Origin: RZYY01 sp036794825
GTDB lineage: Bacteria; Bacteroidota; Bacteroidia; Bacteroidales; 4484-276
Reading direction: 5' to 3'
Assembly (NCBI GenBank): GCA_036794825.1
Contig: DAIRGA010000002.1
Coordinates: 124,001-188,000, forward strand
DNA: 64,000 nucleotides
A program made the position numbers and the translations under genes. The notes under the pieces are model-generated. The model saw only the letters and a list, made by a program, of their open reading frames with translations. It was not told the DNA's origin and ran no database searches. Of the stretch, positions 9,801-17,601 are shown piece by piece; positions within the stretch are counted from its first letter, which is position 1; each line of letters opens with the position of its first letter.

Positions 9801-11764
9801 TTGGGAAGTGTTGAAATCTGAACGCCCGGATTGTCAATGATCTGTATGGTTTTACTTACTGAGGTTCCTGTTTGACAGTAAGTTTTTGGTGCCGCTGTTA
9901 GCGTCAATGTAAAATAACCGATGGCTTTGTCATTCGGACCAGGATAGTACTTCGGATTCAAAACATTGGTCTGACTAAATGTTCCATCACCAGTTCTTGT
10001 CCAGGACACTGAAGTATATTCAGTTACTTGTGCAGCAAGTTGTAAATAGCTGTCTTTGCAGGCAAAATCGGTATTTGGACCAAAGGTGACGATTTGAGGG
10101 AGTTGTTGAATAAAAAGGGTAACGTTTTTGGTTGCATGTGTCTGGCAGGGAGGAATTGCAAATGCCGTCAGTGTAACGATTGTGCCAAAATTGGCGATAT
10201 CCTGTGGTCCCGGAGTGTACACAGTCTGAAGAGCATAAGGATTTGCAAAAGTTCCGTCTCCCTGGGTAGTCCATTCAACCCCAAAATTGTTGCTTGCGCT
10301 TCCATTTAAATTGAAGGCTACACCTTCACATCTTCTGATAATTGTTGGGGCCGAACATGTTGGTCCTGCAAGGAATGACATCAAAAGGTTATCGCATACC
10401 TGGGAAGTACAAGGTGAAATTGCACTGACACAAACCGACAAAGTAACCCCACCATTGCTTACATCAGCATTTGAAGGATTATAAATAGTCTGAAGTGAGT
10501 TTGGGTTACTAAAAGTCCCTGAACCGCTTGTAGTCCATTGAACAATACTATAATTACCACCGGTTGCAAAAATATCCACTGGTTGCGTTCCGCATGCACT
10601 CATATCCGGTCCTGCATTGACAGTTGGCAACGGACTAATCTGCAAGGTGAGATTATCCGAAGCTTCCACCTGACACGGACTGTAAGGCTCAGCAGTGAAA
10701 GAAAGTTCAACTGATCCTGTAGTTTTATCATTGATCCCTGGTGTGTAAACTGCCGAAGCATTTGCAGGGTTATTAAACAAACCATCTCCACTTGTACTCC
10801 ATTCTACATTTAACGCATTCGTTGAAGTGCCATTTACGGTGAAAGATTGATCCTCGCATATAGTACCATCTGATCCTGCAATGGCAGTTGGATAGTCATT
10901 AACAATCAATTTAATCTGATGATTTGAGGTATTGGTCGGGTCAGTTACCGTTAAGAAAAAGTCAGTTGTGACATCTAAAACAACTGGTGGCGGGTTTTTT
11001 ACATTATGGTTGAACCCTGATGGAGATGACGACCAGGAGTAGGTGTATGGGCCACCCGTACCGACAAACTCCTCAGCACTTAGTGTTACCTCGTTGTTGA
11101 TGCAGATAGGATTGTCCGAAGTATTGATGTAAAAATCCATATTGGTAACGGCTTTTATATTTGTAAACATCGAAAGTGATGTTGGATACCACCTTCCATT
11201 GGTTACATAGCCCACCGCAACATAGTAAGATGTAATGGTTACGATGTACTCTTTTTGTGTTTGCCATAGAAAGAAACGAAACTGAATCAATTCTCCTCCG
11301 CTAAAACCGTCTTTAACCGGAGTTGTATTGTCGTCGCCAAAAAGTGTAAGAATGACGTTTTCGGTGCCTGTCCACATTCTGGCTCCACCACATTTGCGAA
11401 CTCCGTTCAAAAGATAAAAACCACCGATCCAGTCGCCCGGTTGCAGTTGAATATCGTTCACACGGGGATTGGCAGATAATTGAACTATATATCCATGAAT
11501 TGTGCCGGTATTGACGGGCACATCCCAGATCGGAGGATATCCGCCACTGGTTTTCTGATCTCCGTTCAGATCGTTGTGAATCATCTCCCAGATTGCCTCT
11601 GTATCTGTCGGAAAATCTGATACTTTCGCTCCATCAAATAACAAATCATCTCCGGTTTGCTGGGAGATGGCAAATGATGGCAACAAAAATAGCGCTGCTA
11701 TCAGCCAGACGATAAGCCGGGTTTGGTGCTTTTTTAGTTCTTGAAGGTAAATTCTCTTTTTCAT
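6892..11764 (-). CDS. Giant secreted repeat protein with T9SS sorting domain, interrupted by assembly gap
   Basis: One gene in two readable parts on either side of 100 Ns. The N-terminal part has a long basic signal peptide (core LIVWLIAALFLLPSF). A module follows with GDWIGGFYLLNG and LTLFGDDNTTPVKDGFSGGE (about residues 110-170). Then come at least nine tandem units of about 88 aa, each with a core like NAGxDxTICEN, SGTGTFxN, YTPSxxD and PxSPC. The C-terminal part holds an Ig-like segment, a GW/WPxxNINTLG module, a second GDIIGIF module, and the T9SS type A tail (IFPNPTTGMF, then GIYYIRI, ending LKMKKLILK). The two parts are in different frames relative to the 100-N spacer, as expected if the N length is a placeholder. 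Probably cell-surface anchored or released. Function unknown; the units resemble adhesin-type repeats. Confidence 0.85.
8633..8708 (-). repeat. 76-bp direct repeat, copy A, abutting the gap
   Basis: Identical base for base to 9069-9144 (offset 436 bp), both inside the repeat protein gene. The identity stops exactly at the first N. Such recent near-identity between units is the likely cause of the assembly break. Confidence 0.95.
8709..8808. other. 100-N assembly gap
   Basis: Exactly 100 Ns, the usual placeholder for unknown length. From the protein repeat period, at least about 64 codons (about 190 bp) must be missing to go from the SPC motif at the right edge to the TPS motif at the left edge, plus possibly whole 88-aa units. 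The gap edge coincides with the end of a 76-bp exact repeat. Confidence 0.97.
9069..9144 (-). repeat. 76-bp direct repeat, copy B
   Basis: Second copy of the 76-bp exact repeat at 8633-8708. It encodes the TPSAADKLAGSLTLTLTSQ to SPC portion of one 88-aa unit. Flanking bases differ (GGTTGCAGCC versus GGTGGCAGCT), so the units have diverged outside this core. Confidence 0.95.
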
Positions 11765-12122
11765 GGTTCAATGCAATTATAAGTTAGAATTATTTCATTA
11801 GCATGCTTAACAATTGGCTAAAAAGGTTTGGTAAACATATCCATCAAGTTTGCTGAGGCAGGGTGGTAAATACAAGCAGAAGTTTCGGTTACAGATAAAT
11901 AGGATCATCCTAAAAAATCATGGTTTACAATTCACTCATTACCCTAACATGATCTCGCGAGATCATCCTTCCGTTCATCGAGCTGCAAAAATAATTTATT
12001 TTTTTCATTAAACAATAGCTTACACTTTCTTTTAAGTGATGCTGCGTCAATGTTTTAATGATTTTTTAAAAAAAATCAATCTGCGATGGATTATTCGTGA
12101 TTTTCCTACTTTCGCAAAACCT
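11765..12122. other. Divergent intergenic region
   Basis: 358 bp between the start of the giant repeat gene (minus) and the preferred start of the ClC gene (plus). It is AT-rich and holds the 18-bp palindrome described separately. A near-consensus -7 box (TACTTTCG, 12107-12114, one mismatch to TAnnTTTG) lies just before the ATG at 12123. No RNA gene or further ORF with support is seen. Confidence 0.6.
11949..11966. promoter_or_regulatory. Perfect 18-bp palindrome, candidate operator
   Basis: ATGATCTCGCGAGATCAT is its own reverse complement over all 18 bases. It lies in the divergent spacer, 183 bp from the repeat-gene start and about 157 bp from the ClC start. It contains two GATC sites around a central CGCG. 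No U-tract follows, so a protein-binding site is more likely than a terminator. The regulator is unknown. Confidence 0.5.
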
Positions 12123-13898
12123 ATGGCACAACAAAGTCTTTTTGGAAAAATTCTGCTCTGGAGAATCAGAAATATCCCGGATTGGAATTTTATTTTAATC
12201 CTGAGTGTTTTGGTTGGCATCCTGACCGGATTTGCTGCAGTTTTGCTAAAAAATCTTGCTCACACTACTTACGAACTGGTTCTGAAGGGATTCACTTTTG
12301 AGAAGGAAGTAGTCTTAAGCTTCATCATTCCCATGACGGGAATAATCCTCACCGTGTTGTTTGTAAAGTACCTCATAAAAGATGATCTGGGGCATGGTGT
12401 GAGCAAAATCCTCTTCTCCATATCAAAAAAGAAAGGCTATCTGAAACCCCATAATGCCTACAGTTCTGTGGTTGCAAGCTCACTTACGGTTGGTTTTGGG
12501 GGCTCTGTTGGGCTTGAAGCCCCGGTCGTTCTTACAGGTTCTGCTATCGGATCGAATCTTGCCAGACTTTTCAGGTTGAATTATAAGACTGTGATCCTGA
12601 TGATTGCCTGTGGTAGCGCTGGTGCGATTGCAGGGATTTTCAAAGCTCCGATTGCAGGTGTTGTTTTTACCATCGAAATTCTGATGATCGAATTAACCAT
12701 TTCAACGCTGATTCCATTGTTGATCTCGGCAGTAACTGGTTCGCTGGTCGCATGGCTCTTCATGGGCAATAGTGTGTTGTTTTACTATAATCTTGAAAAT
12801 CCGTTTATTATAAACGATGTTCCCTTTTATATGCTTCTTGGAGTTACTTCAGGATTCGCTTCTCTGTATTTCTCCAGAGCAGTGATGCTGGTTGAGGGTA
12901 AATACAGCCAGGTTAAAAACCCAGTAATCCGGCTAATTATTGGAAGTCTGATACTTGGCCTGCTGATTTACATTTTTCCTTCACTTTTTGGTGAGGGTTA
13001 TGGCGCTTTGATGGATATCTTGCGCGGTAATGGCGAGCAGGTGATCAACCAAAGTTTGTTTGGCAATTTGGCTGAAAATCAATGGCTGCTCCTGGTTTTG
13101 CTCTTGCTGCTGATTTTTCTGAAAGCCATTGCAACTGCCTCAACAACAGGTGCGGGTGGTGTTGGAGGTACCTTTGCCCCTTCACTTTTTATGGGTGGAG
13201 TAATTGGTTTTTTTACCGGAAGGTTAATCAATACTGTTTCCGGTTTGTCGGTTTCTGAAAGCAATTTCTCCCTGGTTGGAATGGCAGGTGTGATGGCAGG
13301 TGTGATGCATGCACCATTAACCGGAATATTCCTAATTGCCGAAATTACAGGTGGTTACGAGCTTTTTCCCCCACTAATCATTACGGCAACCATTGCCTAT
13401 CTTACGACCAGGTATTTTGAACCCTATTCATTGTACAACAAGAATCTGGCGCAACGCGGGGAACTGATCACCCATAACAAAGACAAAGCAGTGCTTTTGA
13501 TGATGCAAGCCAACAAACTGATCGAAACCAACTTCTTACCTGTAAAACCAACCGCCAATCTGGGCGATTTGGTCCAATTGATAGCCAAATCAAGCCGAAA
13601 CCTGTTTCCTGTGGTGGATGATGACGGAAAGTTTCTTGGAATAGTCTTTTTGGATCATATTCGTGAGATTATATTCAAGCCGGATCTTTACGATATTACT
13701 CCCATCAGCAAGTTGATGTTCCAGCCTGAAACCAATATTGATATAAATGAATCGATGAGTGAAGTGGCCCAAAAATTCCAAAATACGGATAAATTCAATC
13801 TTGTGGTGCTCGATGGAGAAAAATATGTCGGATTTATTTCGCGAGCACGCGTATTCTCCGTTTACCGGAAGATGCTGAAGGATGTTTCTTACGATTGA
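12123..13898 (+). CDS. ClC-family chloride channel or Cl-/H+ antiporter with C-terminal CBS domains
   Basis: About 591 aa from the preferred ATG at 12123 (an in-frame ATG at 12036 would add 29 residues and would overrun the promoter-like TACTTTCG box). ClC signatures are present: GFGGSVGLEAP (about residue 124-134), whose glutamate matches the gating glutamate of antiporters; GSAGAIAGIFKAPIAGV; and GGVGGTFAPSLFMGG (about 345), the GxFxP anion-site loop. Ten or so membrane helices follow the usual pattern. The last 130 residues form a CBS pair (FPVVDDDGKFLGIVFLD and FNLVVLDGEKYVGFIS), usually a nucleotide-responsive regulatory domain. The gene ends in a 10-bp tail-to-tail overlap with the next gene. 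Confidence 0.92.
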   Translation: MAQQSLFGKILLWRIRNIPDWNFILILSVLVGILTGFAAVLLKNLAHTTYELVLKGFTFEKEVVLSFIIPMTGIILTVLFVKYLIKDDLGHGVSKILFSISKKKGYLKPHNAYSSVVASSLTVGFGGSVGLEAPVVLTGSAIGSNLARLFRLNYKTVILMIACGSAGAIAGIFKAPIAGVVFTIEILMIELTISTLIPLLISAVTGSLVAWLFMGNSVLFYYNLENPFIINDVPFYMLLGVTSGFASLYFSRAVMLVEGKYSQVKNPVIRLIIGSLILGLLIYIFPSLFGEGYGALMDILRGNGEQVINQSLFGNLAENQWLLLVLLLLLIFLKAIATASTTGAGGVGGTFAPSLFMGGVIGFFTGRLINTVSGLSVSESNFSLVGMAGVMAGVMHAPLTGIFLIAEITGGYELFPPLIITATIAYLTTRYFEPYSLYNKNLAQRGELITHNKDKAVLLMMQANKLIETNFLPVKPTANLGDLVQLIAKSSRNLFPVVDDDGKFLGIVFLDHIREIIFKPDLYDITPISKLMFQPETNIDINESMSEVAQKFQNTDKFNLVVLDGEKYVGFISRARVFSVYRKMLKDVSYD

Positions 13899-15940
13899 TA
13901 TTCAATAATTTGTGAGACAGCTTCTTCGATATCGGTGACTGGATTCTTACAAACCTTATTTCGGCATACGTATATTCTGGTATTTCCCGGAAAATACCTA
14001 TATCTGAAAATTGGCAAAGTACTTTCTCCTTTTGAGCCTGCTATTATTTTAACAGGCAATGGCTCTTTTATCAGTCTAAGCATCTGATTGTGTGCATTAT
14101 CACCACATACAATCACCTCTGAATAATTCACCGATAACTTGAGCCAAACCGCAGCCCATCCCGAAAATGAGGTAGGATAATTACGGATGTTTTCACCCAT
14201 CATTTTCACCATCCTTTCGGCTATACGCTGATAATCATTATTTTCCATGATATGCCCCAGATTGAACAATACTCCAGCCATCATTGAGTTGGACGATGGT
14301 ATAACATTGTCGGTAAGCTCTTTTTTCCGAACGAAAAGTTCAGGGCTTTTTCGATCTGTAAACCAGAAAAGTCCATCCTCTTTGTCATAGAATTCACTGA
14401 TTGAATATTTTACAATTTGGTCGGCCAGGTAGATGTATTTCTCCTCCATTGTTAACTGGTAAATCCTGAACAACGTACCGGCGAAAAAACTGTAATCTTC
14501 TAAAAAGCCCTCAATTGAGCGCTTGCCGTTTTTCCAGGTATGATAAATACTCCCATCCGACTCAACCAGGTGATCAATGATGAATTGGGTTGCCCCGATA
14601 GCGTGATTTAGATATTTTATCTCCTCAGTGGCTATGTAAAGATCGGCCAATGCATTGATCAATAAAGAATTCCAGCTGGTTAGTGACTTATCGTCAAGTC
14701 CGGGCCTGACTCGTTTTTGTCTTGCCTCGAGCAATCTGATCCTTGAATGCTTCAGCAAATTTTCAAAATCATCTATATCCAGACTCTTTTGGCTGCAGAA
14801 CTGATGCAAAGGTAAACTTCTGACCAGTATATTTTGATCTTCCTCCCAATACCCGGGGCCGTTCAACCCGTAAAATTCTCCGATTATTGCACTATTTTCT
14901 ACAAGGATTTCTTTGAATTCTGCTTCAGTCCAAACATAATATTTTCCTTCTTCTCCTGCCGAGTCGGCATCAAGAGCCGAATAGAAAATGCCTTCCGGCG
15001 AGGTGAGTTCAGCAAGCACAAAATCAGCGGTTTCGGCTGCCACTTTGAGGAAATCTTGGTTCTTTGTCACCTGGTATGCTTCACAATAGAGCGAAATCAA
15101 TTGCGCATTATCATACAGCATCTTTTCAAAATGTGGTACTTTCCAGGTAGCATCCACCGAATACCTGGCAAAACCTCCACCAAGCTGGTCATAAATTCCT
15201 CCTGACATCATTTTTTCAAGAGTCAGCGAAATGTAATTGAGAAGGGTTTTGTCTTTTGAAAATGAATAATAACGGAGCAGAAACCTGAAGTTGTCGGGCA
15301 TCGGGAACTTTGGGGCGCCACGATATCCTCCGTTTTTAAGGTCGAAACTGTGTTGCCATTTGCCCATGGCTTCGTTCAGCAGTTCAGTCGAAAATGTTGT
15401 TTGTGGGGCAACCTCCGGAATCAGCGGGTCTTTGTGCAGACCTTTTGAGATTTGAACGGCTTGTTTTTCAAGGTCCGAGGAGTGAGTTTTGCGAAGTTCC
15501 ACTATTCTGGTGAGCAATTCGAGCCAGTGTTCCGGCCGGTAATAAGTGCCGCCATAAAAAGGTCTTCCGTCGGGAAGAGCAAAACAATTCAGCGGCCACC
15601 CGCCATTTCCGTTAATGAGCTGAACAGCAATTAAGTACACGGAATCAACGTCAGGGCGCTCTTCCCTGTCAACCTTAATATTGATGAAATATTTGTTCAT
15701 TAATGCTGCAATTTCCTCATTTTCAAAGGATTCTCTCTCCATCACATGACACCAGTGGCAGGCTGAGTACCCGATAGAGATCAACAACATTTTATTTTCA
15801 TCTTTAGCTTTTTGCAGCGTTTCGGGGTTCCATGCATGCCAGTCAACAGGGTTCCAGGCGTGTTGTAAAAGGTAAGGGCTGCTTTCGTTGATTAGCCGGT
15901 TGGCTTTTTTTTCTCCGGAAAGATGATCAGATTGGGTCAT
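13889..15940 (-). CDS. YyaL/DUF255 family protein, thioredoxin-like domain plus alpha/alpha barrel
   Basis: A 683-aa protein, normal length for the family that includes B. subtilis YyaL and mammalian SPATA20. The N-terminal thioredoxin-like domain opens with NRLINESSPYLLQHAWNPVD and has the CHWC motif (C61 and C64) in GYSACHWCHVMERESF. KVDREERPDVD follows around residue 95. The rest resembles a six-hairpin glycosidase-like barrel (GGIYDQLGGGFARYSVD, then PHFEKMLYDNAQL). No signal peptide, so cytoplasmic. The biochemical activity of the family is not established. Convergent with the ClC gene. Confidence 0.92.
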   Translation of the reverse strand: MTQSDHLSGEKKANRLINESSPYLLQHAWNPVDWHAWNPETLQKAKDENKMLLISIGYSACHWCHVMERESFENEEIAALMNKYFINIKVDREERPDVDSVYLIAVQLINGNGGWPLNCFALPDGRPFYGGTYYRPEHWLELLTRIVELRKTHSSDLEKQAVQISKGLHKDPLIPEVAPQTTFSTELLNEAMGKWQHSFDLKNGGYRGAPKFPMPDNFRFLLRYYSFSKDKTLLNYISLTLEKMMSGGIYDQLGGGFARYSVDATWKVPHFEKMLYDNAQLISLYCEAYQVTKNQDFLKVAAETADFVLAELTSPEGIFYSALDADSAGEEGKYYVWTEAEFKEILVENSAIIGEFYGLNGPGYWEEDQNILVRSLPLHQFCSQKSLDIDDFENLLKHSRIRLLEARQKRVRPGLDDKSLTSWNSLLINALADLYIATEEIKYLNHAIGATQFIIDHLVESDGSIYHTWKNGKRSIEGFLEDYSFFAGTLFRIYQLTMEEKYIYLADQIVKYSISEFYDKEDGLFWFTDRKSPELFVRKKELTDNVIPSSNSMMAGVLFNLGHIMENNDYQRIAERMVKMMGENIRNYPTSFSGWAAVWLKLSVNYSEVIVCGDNAHNQMLRLIKEPLPVKIIAGSKGESTLPIFRYRYFPGNTRIYVCRNKVCKNPVTDIEEAVSQIIEYQS

Positions 15941-16060
15941 TGTTTTTTACAATTAACTTCTTTTTGGCAGGATTGTTTACAAATCCTTGATGCAGATATA
16001 ATGAATAATCACCTGGCAATACAAATCAATCCAGCGTTGTATTTTGGATATAGTGTTAGT

Positions 16061-16510
16061 TTATTCTTGTGGCTGTTGATCGTATCTCTTTTTTCGATCA
16101 CCTTCGTGATGTCCTGGTGGTGGAGGCCTCCGCCTTCCGGATCTAAAATTCTCATCCCGTTCAAATCTTCTGACGGATTCTTCAAGCCTGCTTTGCTGAT
16201 CTTCGTTAAGGTAGGGTTCGATTTCCATTAGCATGGCATCGTGCAGGTCTTTCATAGACTTTTGCATATTGACCACGTTTTCATGGATCATCTCACCGTA
16301 TTTGTCAAGGATTGGATCAATGGCTTTTCGTTGTTCTTCATCCGGATCAATCACACGGTAGTATTTTCCTTTGAAACCCTCGTGGGTCCCGGATCTCACG
16401 AACTTTTCGATTCTCGATTTTGTAATGAATCCGTTGGTTACAAATCCAATCAAAAATCCGATGATGATGGAGGCAATTATAATAATAACTGGTTTCGTTT
16501 TCATTGTCAA
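16061..16510 (-). CDS. Membrane-anchored Spy/CpxP-like small protein, third gene of an ECF sigma operon
   Basis: 149 aa. A single N-terminal membrane anchor (PVIIIIASIIIGFLIGFV, about residues 7-24) is followed by a highly charged helical domain. The segment DEEQRKAIDPILDKYGEM, then LNEDQQSRLEE, recalls the helical hairpins of Spy/CpxP-type periplasmic chaperones and heavy-metal sensor proteins. The C-terminus is basic and proline-rich (GRRRPPPPGHHEGDRKKR). It starts 4 bp after the anti-sigma-like gene on the same strand. I infer an envelope-stress output or sensor; the match is by pattern only. Confidence 0.7.
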   Translation of the reverse strand: MTMKTKPVIIIIASIIIGFLIGFVTNGFITKSRIEKFVRSGTHEGFKGKYYRVIDPDEEQRKAIDPILDKYGEMIHENVVNMQKSMKDLHDAMLMEIEPYLNEDQQSRLEESVRRFERDENFRSGRRRPPPPGHHEGDRKKRYDQQPQE

Positions 16511-16514
16511 TAAG

Positions 16515-16916
16515 TTAGTAGTTAAATAATAAAAATTGCGTCAAATTTTCCGAATCTAACGAGCAGATGCCGATGATGGACTCGGCTGAAAAATCGCCAC
16601 TTTTTGCAACGGAAACAAACAAAAACAGGGATGCTGCAACCAGCAGGGGCAGGGCAATTCGTTGGAATGCTATCACGAAAGCCCTTGATGTTTTTAATTG
16701 CCTCTCTTCGGCAATTCGATACATTAATTGTCGGGAAAATCCGGAATTGAAGGATGGCTGGAATTGTTTCATCGCTTCCCAGATCCCCTGAAGTTGATTT
16801 TTCTCCTCCTGAAGTTCAGCCGAATCATTCAGGTCATTACTCAATCCAATATCCTCTTCGGGCGTCAAATCCCTGTCGAATGAGGCTTTCAGCATATTTC
16901 TCAGTTTTGTGGACAT
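16515..16916 (-). CDS. Putative anti-sigma factor, single-pass membrane protein
   Basis: 133 aa. An N-terminal acidic helical cytoplasmic part of about 85 residues (RNMLKASFDRDLTPEEDIGL, similar in layout to anti-sigma domains but without the HxxxCxxC zinc motif). One membrane segment follows (IALPLLVAASLFLFVSVA, about residues 88-105), then a short outer tail. It lies 4 bp after the ECF sigma gene and 4 bp before the Spy-like gene. The role is inferred from topology and position. Confidence 0.7.
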   Translation of the reverse strand: MSTKLRNMLKASFDRDLTPEEDIGLSNDLNDSAELQEEKNQLQGIWEAMKQFQPSFNSGFSRQLMYRIAEERQLKTSRAFVIAFQRIALPLLVAASLFLFVSVAKSGDFSAESIIGICSLDSENLTQFLLFNY

Positions 16917-16920
16917 AATT

Positions 16921-17484
16921 TTATAGGATTGAAGGTTTTAACATCACTTTTAATTTGTCCTGGGCACGCGACAATCTCGAGAGAACTGTTCCCAGTGGTA
17001 ATTTCAACATTTCGGCGGTTTCTTTGGTCGAATAACCTTGTATCATCCTCAACACAACAACGCTTCGGTATTTTGGCTCAAGCGTATCCAGTGCCTTATT
17101 CACTATTTCCTCAGCATCTGTCTCAGATTCTATGTCTTTTGTGTCTGCCATATTGATCTCATTTCTGTTGTTGTCCGACGGTTTTAAAAAGAACTGCGAA
17201 GTCCGCTTTCGGCGTTTCAATTCATTCAGGGATAAATTAATGGCGATTCTTGTTAGATAGGTTGATACTGCTGCTTCCCCCCTGAAATCTTCCAGCGCTC
17301 TGAAGAACCGGATAAAAACCTGTTGACCCACATCCTCTGCATCGGCGCCCGGCCCCAGCATTCCGATCACCGTTTTGGCCACCGTTTGCTGATGACGTCT
17401 GACCAATTCAGCAAATGCATTATCATTGCCATCAATCGTCCTGCTTATCAACTCAAAATCTTCAACTCCTGAATATTCAAACAC
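16921..17484 (-). CDS. ECF-type RNA polymerase sigma factor
   Basis: 187 aa, the normal ECF size. The sigma-2 region is visible in AFAELVRRHQQTVAKTVIGM through DAEDVGQQVFIRFFRAL and FRGEAAVSTYLTRIAINL. The sigma-4 region is visible in TLEPKYRSVVVLRMIQGYS, followed by the helix-turn-helix in TKETAEMLKLPLGTVLSRLS. The start appears to be GTG at 17482-17484. It leads a tight three-gene operon (4-bp gaps) with a membrane anti-sigma-like protein and a Spy-like protein, so the sigma is probably sequestered until an envelope signal arrives. Confidence 0.93.
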   Translation of the reverse strand: MFEYSGVEDFELISRTIDGNDNAFAELVRRHQQTVAKTVIGMLGPGADAEDVGQQVFIRFFRALEDFRGEAAVSTYLTRIAINLSLNELKRRKRTSQFFLKPSDNNRNEINMADTKDIESETDAEEIVNKALDTLEPKYRSVVVLRMIQGYSTKETAEMLKLPLGTVLSRLSRAQDKLKVMLKPSIL

Positions 17485-17601
17485 TGATACACCGGTTTTT
17501 GCTAGTTTGACAATTGTTCATCCATCTTTATTCCTGACACCAAATCTAATTGAATTTGTTCTTTTCTTATTTTTGTGGCTCACAACCATATCAAACATTC
17601 T

